Origin: Raineya sp.
GTDB lineage: Bacteria; Bacteroidota; Bacteroidia; Cytophagales; Thermonemataceae
Direction of reading: 5' to 3'
DNA: 64,000 nt
NCBI GenBank assembly: GCA_025454915.1
Contig: JALONN010000009.1
Span: 186,001-250,000 of the forward strand
How positions within the stretch are numbered: position 1 is the stretch's first letter; each line of letters begins with the position of its first letter. Below, piece after piece: positions 21,725 through 30,706 of the stretch. A model generated the notes under the pieces. The model did no database searches. It saw nothing but the letters and a program-made list of their open reading frames with translations, and was not told where the DNA came from. A program made the position numbers and the translations under genes.

Positions 21725-22462
21725 TCATTTGTTCCAAATATTCCAAGCTGCTTCTGCTTGCAGATACAACATTTCTAAGCCATTTTTGGTTTTCGCTTTT
21801 TGTTCTTCTCCTTTTTTTAGAAACATGGTCTCCTCAGGATTATACACTAAATCATACAAAAAATGTTCCTGATTGAGATATTGATATGGAATTTTTGGAA
21901 AATCTTCAACATTTGGATACATCCCAATGGGGGTAGTATTGATAATCAGTTGATGTTCTTTTATAATACGCTCATTAAGAGAATCATATCTCAAAATATT
22001 TTCTTCATCTCCATTCCTTGAAACCAGTCTAAAAGGTATTTTGAGTGTTTCCAAAGCTACCTGTACAGCTTTACTTGCCCCTCCTGTTCCTAAAATTAAG
22101 GCTTCAATTTTTGTTGTGTCGCCTATCCATATCTTTATAGAATCCATAAAACCTATATAATCAGTATTATAGCCTTTTGTTTTGCCATTTTCTATCTTGA
22201 TGGTATTGACAGCTCCTATTTTTTGAGCAAAATCATCCATCTCATCCAGATATGGAATCACATTTTGTTTGTGGGGAATGGTCACATTGAGTCCTACCAA
22301 TTGAGGATTTTTTTGGAGCAGTAATGGAAAATCTTCTATTTTTTCAAGAGGGTATAAATCATATTCGTAGTTTTTTACATTTTCATTTTCAAATTTTCCT
22401 TGAAAGTATTTTTTTGAAAATGAGTGAGATATGGGGTATCCTATGAGTCCAAGTCTATACAT
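21725..22462 (-). CDS. aroE: shikimate dehydrogenase
   Basis: MYRLGLIGYPISHSFSKKYFQ, GLNVTIPHKQ, GAVNTIK, LILGTGGASKAV; start trimmed from 22534. Confidence 0.92.
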   Translation of the reverse strand: MYRLGLIGYPISHSFSKKYFQGKFENENVKNYEYDLYPLEKIEDFPLLLQKNPQLVGLNVTIPHKQNVIPYLDEMDDFAQKIGAVNTIKIENGKTKGYNTDYIGFMDSIKIWIGDTTKIEALILGTGGASKAVQVALETLKIPFRLVSRNGDEENILRYDSLNERIIKEHQLIINTTPIGMYPNVEDFPKIPYQYLNQEHFLYDLVYNPEETMFLKKGEEQKAKTKNGLEMLYLQAEAAWNIWNK

Positions 22463-22542
22463 AAGTACATTTTTTTTAAAAATTTTTACTTTTTTATTTG
22501 CAAGTAAAAAAACTATTGCTACCTTTGCAAACACAAAACGAC

Positions 22543-22616
22543 GGAGTGGTAGTTCAGCTGGTTAGAATGCCTGCCTGTCACGCAGGAGGTCGCGGGTTCG
22601 AGTCCCGTCCATTCCG
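22543..22616 (+). tRNA. tRNA-Asp (GTC)
   Basis: Cloverleaf: acceptor GGAGTGG/CCATTCC, anticodon loop CTGTCAC, T arm CGGGTTCGAGTCCCG. Confidence 0.96.
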
Positions 22617-22617
22617 C
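22603..22617 (+). repeat. att copy 1 (tRNA-Asp 3' end)
   Basis: TCCCGTCCATTCCGC, exact copy at 40161-40175. Confidence 0.9.
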
Positions 22618-22656
22618 TAAAAGCCTTTAATCTAACAAATTAAAGGCTTTTTTATG

Positions 22657-22681
22657 TTACTCGTCAGTTTTGCGTCAGTCC
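22657..22681 (+). promoter_or_regulatory. left arm-type integrase binding sites (2 x CGTCAGT)
   Basis: ACTCGTCAGTTTTGCGTCAGTC; same motif clusters at the right end. Confidence 0.65.
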
Positions 22682-22707
22682 TAAGAGAAATAAAAATACC
22701 TGAAAAC

Positions 22708-23856
22708 ATGATTTTAAGTGATGAAGGTAATGAAAATAATATTTTAAACTATCCTTACAAATTAGTTCGTTTGGTAGAAGGTGAACGCCCCTATCTTGTT
22801 TTCTATGTTTGGGACGAAAGTAAAGAAAAGTTAGTTAGAATTAGAAAAGAAATTCCAAAAAATATTAATCAGAAAAAATGGATAACTGAAACAACAAAAT
22901 CCATTAATGAATGTCTTATAGCAGGCTGTCGCCTCAAAAAAGAAACCATAATCAATTCCCAACGAAGCCCCAAAACATATTTGATTACTGAAGCATTCGA
23001 GTTTATTATAACAATCAGGACGCAAGAATTAGCCCTAAATTCTGTAACTCGTGCCAAGAACTACTTGATTTCTTTGAAAAGGTTTTTAGAGTTTGCCAAA
23101 TTAGAAAAATTAACTATTCAAGAATTACATAAGAAACATATTATAGCTTATTTGGATTATTTAAAATCTGAAAGGAAAGTAGCCAATATTACACGAAATA
23201 ACCATTTATCATGGTTAAAAGCTGTATTAAATAACTTACAAATACGTGAGTTTATCACAGAAAATCCAGCCAAAGGCATACAAAATTTAAAAGAGGAAGA
23301 AACTAAAAGCACAGCTTTTGAAAAAGAGCATATCAAATTATTAGCCAATGCCTTGAAAGAAGAAAGTACAGAAACATATATATTTTGTATGTTTGTATTT
23401 TACACTTTTATTCGCCCCATAGAGTTAAGGAGATTGCAAGTTTCACAAGTAAATCTTACTACCAATAAAATACAAATATTTGGCAGCCAATCCAAGAATA
23501 AAAAAACAGAGTTTGTAATGATTCCAGAACCATTAAAAGAGATTTTAACAGAATATAAGTTTTTGGAACGTTCAAAAGATGATTTTTTATTTTCAGACCA
23601 TAAAGATTTAGGATATAGCAAAAATAAGTATAGTACACTTTTTGCCAAGATTTCTAAAAAATTACAGATGCCAAAGGCTTATACTCTTTATTGTTGGAAA
23701 CATACAGGAGTTGTGGAGTATTATTTGGCAGGTTGTGGATTAAAATTTATTCAGATGCAATGCCGACACGCATCATTAGACGAAACAAACAAATATTTAA
23801 AGTCTTTGGGGCTTTTTGAAAATGAGGAGATACTCCGAAATGCTCCAAGAATATAA
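22708..23856 (+). CDS. tyrosine recombinase/integrase (element 1)
   Basis: FIRPIELRRLQ, YCWKHTGVVEYYLAG, MQCRHASLDETNKYLKS; ORF track start at 22654 runs through the arm sites, so MILSDEGN is the likelier start. Confidence 0.9.
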   Translation: MILSDEGNENNILNYPYKLVRLVEGERPYLVFYVWDESKEKLVRIRKEIPKNINQKKWITETTKSINECLIAGCRLKKETIINSQRSPKTYLITEAFEFIITIRTQELALNSVTRAKNYLISLKRFLEFAKLEKLTIQELHKKHIIAYLDYLKSERKVANITRNNHLSWLKAVLNNLQIREFITENPAKGIQNLKEEETKSTAFEKEHIKLLANALKEESTETYIFCMFVFYTFIRPIELRRLQVSQVNLTTNKIQIFGSQSKNKKTEFVMIPEPLKEILTEYKFLERSKDDFLFSDHKDLGYSKNKYSTLFAKISKKLQMPKAYTLYCWKHTGVVEYYLAGCGLKFIQMQCRHASLDETNKYLKSLGLFENEEILRNAPRI

Positions 23857-23978
23857 AGTTTACATTTGTAAACTTCTTAGAATAATCTATAATTTACATT
23901 TGTAAACTGTATGACTATCATATATTTATATAAAATACAAAATATTGTCTATAAAAAAAGCCCTAAATATTAGGGCTT

Positions 23979-24266
23979 TTATTTTCTATCAAAAACGGCT
24001 AATAATAAAACTCCAATTCCTATACCTGCAATAAAACCAGTCGCTATTTCTAAATTTCTTTCGTCTTGTTTTTCTTTTTTTGCATGCAGGAACTGCTCCC
24101 AAGTTGTAAACCCTGCTTTTTTGAGTTCCGTAAATAGATAATCGTGTGATATACCCTGACTTAAAAGTAACTTTTCATACCTTTTATAATCTTCTAAAGA
24201 AGCACGATTATTCTCTATTTTTTGGCTCAAATATCTGATTTCCTGATATACTGTGTTATTTTCCAT
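23979..24266 (-). CDS. small protein with C-terminal TM helix
   Basis: GFIAGIGIGVLLLAVF; overlaps the upstream gene. Confidence 0.6.
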   Translation of the reverse strand: MENNTVYQEIRYLSQKIENNRASLEDYKRYEKLLLSQGISHDYLFTELKKAGFTTWEQFLHAKKEKQDERNLEIATGFIAGIGIGVLLLAVFDRK

Positions 24267-24492
24267 CTGACAATTTTTTGTTTAAAATAACATCTATTGT
24301 GCCTTGTATTCTTGCATTGTCTTTCTGTACCTCTATTAAAAAACTTGATGCAAAGTCTAATTTTTTTTCCAACGCTTTATATTTCTCATCTAAGTTCTTA
24401 TTTTGTTCTTGTAATCTAATAACTTCTTTTTCGAGTTCATCAACCCTTTTAGACCTGAAAAGTTTTTCAATAAGTATGCTCCACCATTCCAT
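24256..24492 (-). CDS. coiled-coil small protein
   Basis: Heptad-like pattern, operon overlap. Confidence 0.6.
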   Translation of the reverse strand: MEWWSILIEKLFRSKRVDELEKEVIRLQEQNKNLDEKYKALEKKLDFASSFLIEVQKDNARIQGTIDVILNKKLSDGK

Positions 24493-24792
24493 GTTTTATG
24501 TTTAACTATTAGCAACATTTGTACAAATGTACACAAATATAAAAAAATAAGTAAATAAATAGTTTACATACTTACTCAACTTATCAAAAAAGATGCCCCA
24601 AAGTGCATAAGAACGGGCTTTTTTGCCTAAATAGTGGCGGGGTAATTGCATACTTTTTGGTTCTTCCTTACTACATGACAGTAAAAAAGCCCCAAAAGCT
24701 GACTTTTAAGGCTTCCATGAGAGCAAAAAAAAATAGCCCTGAAACAAGGCTATCTTTTTAGTACATTTCCTAAAAACAACGTAAATTTTCAA

Positions 24793-25410
24793 TTAAAATG
24801 GGGCTTCTTCTTGGTTGTCTTTCCAAAGTTGTAAAATACTTTCGTCTGGGGGCGTTGCATTACCATCAAAATCAAACTCATTGGTATAAGATTCATATTT
24901 CATGGCATTATCCTTAGGGTTCAACAGTAGAATAAAGTATTTTTCTATCTCTACTATCTTATTATCATCTAAATTAGGGTTTGTTACAGCAAAAGCTATT
25001 TCATATTTTCTTTTTGGATAGGTTACTCTGTACTGCTTTTTATCTTCCCAACTTTGAAAATGTCTATAAGCAGTTTTATATAAATCACTTTTACTGTGTC
25101 CTATATAAAGAATTTCGTTTGTATCTTGCTTTCTGATAAAATAAACACCTTTTTTATTATCAGTAAAGTTTTTAAAATTAGTTTTGCCTTTTTCATTGTA
25201 TGGTGGGAAAAATGGGGTATAGATTAAAAGGATTTCTTGCCCTCCTATTTCTACATACTCTTGTTTTTCCTCTATAAATACTTTTCCTAAAGCATTTTCT
25301 TCGCTATCCTCATTTTTTCTCTTGGATTTCTTATAAATCACAACAAAAAAGTAAGCACAAACTACAATAATGCAAAAACCTATGACCTTTTTTATATGCC
25401 TCTTTTTCAT
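24793..25410 (-). CDS. membrane-anchored GIY-YIG domain protein
   Basis: N-terminal TM; KGVYFIRKQDTNEILYIGHSKSDLYKTAYRHF ... VEIEKYFILLLNPKDN; start MKKRHIKK couples (ATGA) to the upstream small ORF. Confidence 0.75.
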   Translation of the reverse strand: MKKRHIKKVIGFCIIVVCAYFFVVIYKKSKRKNEDSEENALGKVFIEEKQEYVEIGGQEILLIYTPFFPPYNEKGKTNFKNFTDNKKGVYFIRKQDTNEILYIGHSKSDLYKTAYRHFQSWEDKKQYRVTYPKRKYEIAFAVTNPNLDDNKIVEIEKYFILLLNPKDNAMKYESYTNEFDFDGNATPPDESILQLWKDNQEEAPF

Positions 25411-25568
25411 TCTAATAACCATTTCCAAAAATTAAACTCTGATTGCTTGGTTTTGGGCTTGGGTTTTCTCTTTTTAGCTCCCAATGTTTGGGGCTTATTA
25501 TTTTGATAGCTTCTATAAAGAAAATAAGCTAAAATAACTATCACCGCAAACCTTACTGTACTTTTCAT
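25407..25568 (-). CDS. small membrane protein, 53 aa
   Basis: MKSTVRFAVIVILAYFLYRSYQNNKPQTLGAKKRKPKPKTKQSEFNFWKWLLE; ATGA overlaps at both ends; below ORF track cut-off. Confidence 0.65.
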   Translation of the reverse strand: MKSTVRFAVIVILAYFLYRSYQNNKPQTLGAKKRKPKPKTKQSEFNFWKWLLE

Positions 25569-25810
25569 TCTGAAATTTCTTTAGGTGGTTTTACTTGTGG
25601 GCGTATGCCTGTTTCGTCTTCCATCACTTCTACTGGTGGAGCTAAAGCGTATGCCCCTGCTGATGCTACCATAGAGCCTAAAATTAAATAGCCAACGCTT
25701 CGCCAAAATCCAAATTTTTTAGTAACTATATAGGCTATAACCACTACTAAGGCTATAAAATTAGTATAGTAAGAGGTTCTAATGGTACGGGTATAATCAA
25801 AGGTTTTCAT
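25565..25810 (-). CDS. small membrane protein
   Basis: Two hydrophobic segments; overlaps neighbours. Confidence 0.6.
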   Translation of the reverse strand: MKTFDYTRTIRTSYYTNFIALVVVIAYIVTKKFGFWRSVGYLILGSMVASAGAYALAPPVEVMEDETGIRPQVKPPKEISE

Positions 25811-26112
25811 TTTCTAAAGATTTTGCTAAAAAAGCCTTTTTTTTTCTTTTTTATGGTGTCTTGCCTTTTAATGCTATCAATAGCATTCAGTATGGTATTA
25901 TCTTTAATAATATTTGAAAGTTCTAAATTTCCGTTCTTGGTCTTTAGCTTTTCATTATTTATTTGGAGTATTGTTTGTGGGGGGCAAGTTGGGCAAATAC
26001 AATCGGGGCAAGATTCAGAGAAAAATCTATCTTTTGCAAAATAGCCTCCTAAAGTTCCTAAAGATGCTCCTAATAACAACACCAATATATAAACATATAA
26101 TTTCTGAACCAT
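25807..26112 (-). CDS. small membrane protein with CPDCICPTCPP Cys cluster
   Basis: N-terminal TM, CxxCxCxxC; internal Met (MVQKLYVYILVLLLGASLG) is a likelier start than 26169. Confidence 0.6.
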   Translation of the reverse strand: MVQKLYVYILVLLLGASLGTLGGYFAKDRFFSESCPDCICPTCPPQTILQINNEKLKTKNGNLELSNIIKDNTILNAIDSIKRQDTIKKKKKGFFSKIFRK

Positions 26113-26116
26113 AAAT

Positions 26117-26329
26117 TTAAGGTTTATTGATTGTGAAATTATCCTTAGACAAAAAAGCACCTCCAGCAAGTAATAGCAAAGGCAATGTATCTGTAAAACT
26201 TGCTACTTCGGTATATATGGAATGAACACATAAACCAATTAGAAATAATCCTATAATTGTACTTAAAGGACTTCCCAAAATATGGCTAAACTTGAAATTT
26301 TCTTTGAAAAAATTAATTATACCTTTCAT
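26117..26329 (-). CDS. small membrane protein
   Basis: Two TM segments; ATGA overlap with the upstream TM-encoding frame. Confidence 0.6.
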   Translation of the reverse strand: MKGIINFFKENFKFSHILGSPLSTIIGLFLIGLCVHSIYTEVASFTDTLPLLLLAGGAFLSKDNFTINKP

Positions 26330-26471
26330 ATTTCAACATTTAATAAAGGAACTTTTACTTTTTGAGCGTCCTGAACTGTTTTTTTACTCACAATGCCACT
26401 TTTATACAAAATGAATAGTATTTCTTTTCTAAAGAGAAATACAGCTATCAGAATAGCCACAATAGAAAACT

Positions 26472-27038
26472 TTATTTTTTTTTTAGAGCTTCGGCGGGTA
26501 GTTCTGATGGAAACTTATTCAAACGATTTAGCCAACCCTGCAAAAACTTCTTTTGAGTAGCATCATAGGCTACAATATTGTAATAAAATTGCTTCCTTGT
26601 TGCCCAAATGATGCTGTATAACTTTGCTTGGTCTGCTTTATTAATGGCTTGAATAGTAGCTTTTCCTATACGACCATCTTCTACTAAATTTGCTCCAAAT
26701 TGAGTATTGAGAATATTTTGAACTCTTTTTGAAGCATACCCTGCTCCAGAGTTATAGCCCCAATCTACCATGATTTCTGCCAATAATTGGGTTTTTATCT
26801 CATTAGCACCCATTGGAGACCAAAATACTTTATTAAGGATATATTTAGCATCTTCTAAAGTTAGGGCTTTTACATCTAACTCATTGATGACCATATCACC
26901 ATTTTTATCAAATCCAAATTGTTTCCATGTGGCAAGAGTTACACCATATTTGGTGTGTCCTCCATAATCACCTGCTACAAGGGCATAACCACCCTCAAAT
27001 TCAATCATTTTGTCAAAATATGGATTTATATCAGCCAT
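26472..27038 (-). CDS. lysozyme / N-acetylmuramidase (GH108-type) endolysin
   Basis: MIEFEGGYALVAGDYGGHTKYGVTLATW and VDWGYNSGAGYASKRVQ...DGRIGKATIQAIN peptidoglycan-binding-like region. Confidence 0.88.
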   Translation of the reverse strand: MADINPYFDKMIEFEGGYALVAGDYGGHTKYGVTLATWKQFGFDKNGDMVINELDVKALTLEDAKYILNKVFWSPMGANEIKTQLLAEIMVDWGYNSGAGYASKRVQNILNTQFGANLVEDGRIGKATIQAINKADQAKLYSIIWATRKQFYYNIVAYDATQKKFLQGWLNRLNKFPSELPAEALKKK

Positions 27039-27051
27039 AAATAAAATGTTT

Positions 27052-27813
27052 TTAAACTAAAACTATTTGGTTTTCTTTGGGTAGTTGAATACCTGAAAGC
27101 GTCTTTTTAGTACTTTTTAAAAAGGAGCTTAAAATCCACCCTCCACCCTGTATTTCTACGTATCTTGTTTTGGGGTCGCCTTGACTTACATCTATTGTAT
27201 AACCCGTTGGGATTATTTTTTCCCCTATGGTTGCTGTCCTTGTTACTTGTGAAGTAGTAAAAGGATTGTTATGTATAGGAGCGTTTTGCAGAACTTCTGA
27301 AAATGCTACACTTTGAAAAAATGCGTTTCTCTTTTTTAGGAACTGTAAACGGCTATCATTTACATTTCCATAATAAGTATTTGCATTAGTATTGGTGTTG
27401 GCACTGGTAACCGTTGCATTTGAAACTAAGTTTGCTATTTCTTGAGATGTAATAGAGGCTTTGCCCGTTTGCCTTTGAAGTGCTGCTGTTGTGAGTGGTC
27501 CCAAAGCACCATCTTCTACTAACTTTTCACCTTTAGAGTTAAGCCACTTTTGTAAAGTTTTAACTTCTGTAAAACTTAGCCCATTTGGATTTTGGAAATA
27601 GTTGTTTCCTCCACCTCCACTGCCTGAACCCGCTTTACTGCCTCCACTGCCTCCTCCTGATGGTTTAGCCTTCTTTGTGTTATCTGTATTTTTCTTGAGG
27701 GCTTCGGTGAGTTTTTTAAGGTTCGTACCTATAAAAGCTATTGCTAATACAACTATAAGCACAATTACAAAAGTTGTGCTACTCATGCCTAAAATTCGTG
27801 TTTCCTTTTCCAT
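27052..27813 (-). CDS. membrane-anchored peptidoglycan-binding protein
   Basis: N-terminal TM, Gly-rich linker, LSFTEVKTLQKWLNSKGEKLVEDGALGPLTTAALQ PG-binding motif. Confidence 0.75.
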   Translation of the reverse strand: MEKETRILGMSSTTFVIVLIVVLAIAFIGTNLKKLTEALKKNTDNTKKAKPSGGGSGGSKAGSGSGGGGNNYFQNPNGLSFTEVKTLQKWLNSKGEKLVEDGALGPLTTAALQRQTGKASITSQEIANLVSNATVTSANTNTNANTYYGNVNDSRLQFLKKRNAFFQSVAFSEVLQNAPIHNNPFTTSQVTRTATIGEKIIPTGYTIDVSQGDPKTRYVEIQGGGWILSSFLKSTKKTLSGIQLPKENQIVLV

Positions 27814-28244
27814 TATAATAAACCTGCTTTTTGTTGAAAAATTAATAGTTCGTCTTCTTCTAACTCGCCTTGTAAATCACTCATTAAATCGCTGTCATTT
27901 CTATTTTTATAGGCTTTTGCTATTTTATCAAAATTGCCTCTTGACTTTTCAGCAAGTAAATAAAGAGCCTCTTCTTTTGTTCCATCAAAACCTATCATCC
28001 ATCCTTGACCGCTTGGATTCATGGCATTTCTCATGGCTACGGCTATAGCATCTATATCTACTTTTTCGCCTTGTGGTGTAGTAATTTGGTTGCCTTCTTT
28101 GCCTACTTTACCCTCTTGTAAATTTTTTCTAAGGTCTTTAAACCATTTAATCGGGTCTAACCAAGAAAATACAAAATAAGCTATTACCACTATAAGAATG
28201 AGCCTAAAGGCTTTTGTATCCAAAAAATTACTATTGTTTCTCAT
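27813..28244 (-). CDS. membrane-anchored hypothetical protein
   Basis: N-terminal TM; overlaps the downstream gene. Confidence 0.6.
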   Translation of the reverse strand: MRNNSNFLDTKAFRLILIVVIAYFVFSWLDPIKWFKDLRKNLQEGKVGKEGNQITTPQGEKVDIDAIAVAMRNAMNPSGQGWMIGFDGTKEEALYLLAEKSRGNFDKIAKAYKNRNDSDLMSDLQGELEEDELLIFQQKAGLL

Positions 28245-28252
28245 ATATTTAT

Positions 28253-28486
28253 TTAATCATTGAAACCTGCTAACTTCATAGCCCCTTTAATGAGTGGGGG
28301 CGGATTTATTAACCATTTTTTTATAGTCGCTACGATTTCGGGCTTTTCTTTGATTACATTAGCCATGCCTTCTAAATCGTCTCCATTCAAAACTTCTGCT
28401 AAAATATAGAGTGCATCAGCTTTTTGCATTGCTTCATCTTCACTCTTAGCAGGTATTGTAAAATCATCAATTTCAAACTCTTCCAT
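28253..28486 (-). CDS. hypothetical acidic small protein
   Basis: ORF in operon. Confidence 0.55.
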   Translation of the reverse strand: MEEFEIDDFTIPAKSEDEAMQKADALYILAEVLNGDDLEGMANVIKEKPEIVATIKKWLINPPPLIKGAMKLAGFND

Positions 28487-28508
28487 ATTTATACTGTTTT
28501 TAGGTAAA

Positions 28509-29501
28509 TTAATTTGTTTCTTCTTCCTCTTCTTGGCTGGCTTCTTCCAAGTGAGCTATCAGGTCTTTATCTTCTTTACAAGATTGAATGAGCTTTTTTA
28601 TCCTTTCAGCTTCTTCTGGTGAAAATTCTGAAATATCTAAATTTGATTTTTCCTTATCAGGTGTTTCTGTTTTTGTAGTGGATTTCACTTTAAATCGTGA
28701 TTCTCTCTTTTCTTGGGTGGTTTTTTCTTGGGTGGTTTCTGTTTTATCTTCGGTTTCTCTATCTGCACTACCTAAAGAACCTCCTAAATAGTTTTTATCT
28801 ACATATTTTTCTAAACTCTCTATGGCTACTTCTCCTAACCATGTTCCAAGTTTTTTATATTTATTGTATCCTGATAATTGCTGGTTTTCTTTGTCTAAAA
28901 CCTCATTTTCCTTTTTGAGCAATTCCTCCTCACGCTGTTTAACTTTTGCCTCTAAATCCTCTAAATTCTTTTTAGCATACTCAAATTGCATGAGCATAAC
29001 AGTTTCTTTGAGTTTAAACTCATTTTCCATATTTTGGCGTTCTATCTTTGCTTCAAACTTATTTTCTAAGTTAGATAGTTGCTGATTAAATAGAACTTGT
29101 AAATTTTGGATTAAATTATTATTATCACTTTCGGGGCTTTGTTCCATGACAAAACTATTATCTCCTAATTGGAATACTTTCTTTTTTTTGCCTCCTGCAC
29201 CTTGTAAAGTTTTGGCTATTTCTTCATTGAGAATGATAATATATTCAGGCTGGTTGCTCGCATCAGCTCTGCGACCTGAAAAACGAATTTTGAGAAATGG
29301 GAACATTTCAGGATTGGCAAAATAATCAATGCTCTCATCAAAATTAGTAGCTGTTTGGCTGGCTTCTTCGTCTGATTGGTTTTTCTTAGGGCTGTATGCC
29401 TCTGCAAGAAGTGTAGTGTTAGGGTCTCTAATAACCCAATATTTATAATATTTTGCCTTTTCTTTGGCTGTTTCAATACTTATATTAGGCTGATTACTCA
29501 T
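28509..29501 (-). CDS. coiled-coil protein
   Basis: Long central heptad region, acidic C-terminus. Confidence 0.6.
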   Translation of the reverse strand: MSNQPNISIETAKEKAKYYKYWVIRDPNTTLLAEAYSPKKNQSDEEASQTATNFDESIDYFANPEMFPFLKIRFSGRRADASNQPEYIIILNEEIAKTLQGAGGKKKKVFQLGDNSFVMEQSPESDNNNLIQNLQVLFNQQLSNLENKFEAKIERQNMENEFKLKETVMLMQFEYAKKNLEDLEAKVKQREEELLKKENEVLDKENQQLSGYNKYKKLGTWLGEVAIESLEKYVDKNYLGGSLGSADRETEDKTETTQEKTTQEKRESRFKVKSTTKTETPDKEKSNLDISEFSPEEAERIKKLIQSCKEDKDLIAHLEEASQEEEEETN

Positions 29502-29513
29502 ATAACTTTAATT

Positions 29514-29924
29514 TTAGGAAACTTTAATATCTACAATAGAATTATCTTTGTCTTTTACAAGTGTTATGTCTAATACATCTTTAGCTTTTTTAGCCTCGTT
29601 TGTATGATATTTAGAAACTGTTACTAAATACCCTAAAGCCTTATTTTTAGGCTCTAAAATAGGATTGGTATTAGATGGAGTGGTAAATTTCAAAAACTCT
29701 CTGCAAACTATTACAAAAGCATCTTTTGCTAAAAATTTTTCTTTTATAACCTCATCAATACTGTAAAATCCAAAGTCTGGGCTTGTACCTTTAAAATCAT
29801 ATTGATATATAAATAGAATTTGATTTGGTTTTAAAACAATATCTTTTGTGATAATCACTGGCTCAATAGCATAATTTTTCACTCTCAAGAGTTGTATAAA
29901 ACATTCTATAATTTTCTTTAGCAT
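29514..29924 (-). CDS. hypothetical protein
   Basis: ORF in operon. Confidence 0.55.
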   Translation of the reverse strand: MLKKIIECFIQLLRVKNYAIEPVIITKDIVLKPNQILFIYQYDFKGTSPDFGFYSIDEVIKEKFLAKDAFVIVCREFLKFTTPSNTNPILEPKNKALGYLVTVSKYHTNEAKKAKDVLDITLVKDKDNSIVDIKVS

Positions 29925-29928
29925 ACCT

Positions 29929-30294
29929 CTATAATTTTAACACCTCCATAATAATGTAAAAAAGCTCTCCTTGCACTATATCTGATTTTAATAATAAAGA
30001 TGCTTTTGTGTTTTCTTGCACTTCAAAAATATTAGAACCTATACGGCGTTCTAAATATCCATCCAAACTGTATAAATACAATTCTGAACAAAGAACTTTA
30101 GCACGATTATCTACTACTATTGAAACATTCGTTAATACATCTACACCTAAAAAAATAAACCTTACATATTTTGCCTTGTTGGGAATTGTAAAATCTATTT
30201 TTTCAGGCAAAACAGTGTCTATTGCTTCTTTTCTGTAAAGCTGTAAAACTTGTTGAACGATATATTTTTCTTTAGTTATCAAGGCTAAAAACAA
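29929..30294 (-). CDS. beta-rich hypothetical protein, possible minor virion protein
   Basis: Predominantly alternating hydrophobic strands by eye. Confidence 0.5.
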   Translation of the reverse strand: MFLALITKEKYIVQQVLQLYRKEAIDTVLPEKIDFTIPNKAKYVRFIFLGVDVLTNVSIVVDNRAKVLCSELYLYSLDGYLERRIGSNIFEVQENTKASLLLKSDIVQGELFYIIMEVLKL

Positions 30295-30619
30295 ATTGAA
30301 CTTTTCCTGTACTACCTGTTGGGTTTTTTAATTTTAATTTTATTTTTCGGCTTTTCATGTTATTTACATCGATGTAAACGGGTTCTCTTAATAAGTTTGT
30401 AAAATATCCAACCGCTAAACCTGATTGAAAAATCTCACTGTTTTCATCAAAAGAAAGATTTTCTACAATACTCCCAAAGCCTCCTCCTGCATCAACAGCA
30501 TATACACTGGTAACTTTATTAAATTTATCATCTAAAGGAATTTCTTTTTCAATAGATTGATTAGGAGCCGTAAAATTCACCTCCGCAAAGACAAGTTTTT
30601 TTACAATGTTCTTATCCAT
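30272..30619 (-). CDS. beta-rich hypothetical protein, possible capsid-related
   Basis: MDKNIVKKLVFAEVNFTAPN start lies after the upstream terminator; beta-rich. Confidence 0.5.
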   Translation of the reverse strand: MDKNIVKKLVFAEVNFTAPNQSIEKEIPLDDKFNKVTSVYAVDAGGGFGSIVENLSFDENSEIFQSGLAVGYFTNLLREPVYIDVNNMKSRKIKLKLKNPTGSTGKVQFVFSLDN

Positions 30620-30642
30620 TTTTTTTATAAGTATGGCTTTTG

Positions 30643-30700
30643 AAAAAAAAGCCCTTTTCAGGGCTTGGGAAACATCAAGCCTCACCCGTTGGGAGGCTTG
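30643..30700 (-). terminator. double hairpin terminator after the 198-aa gene
   Basis: On minus strand AAGCCTCCCAACGGGTGAGGCTT then AAGCCCTGAAAAGGGCTTTTTTTT. Confidence 0.8.
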
Positions 30701-30706
30701 AAACAA

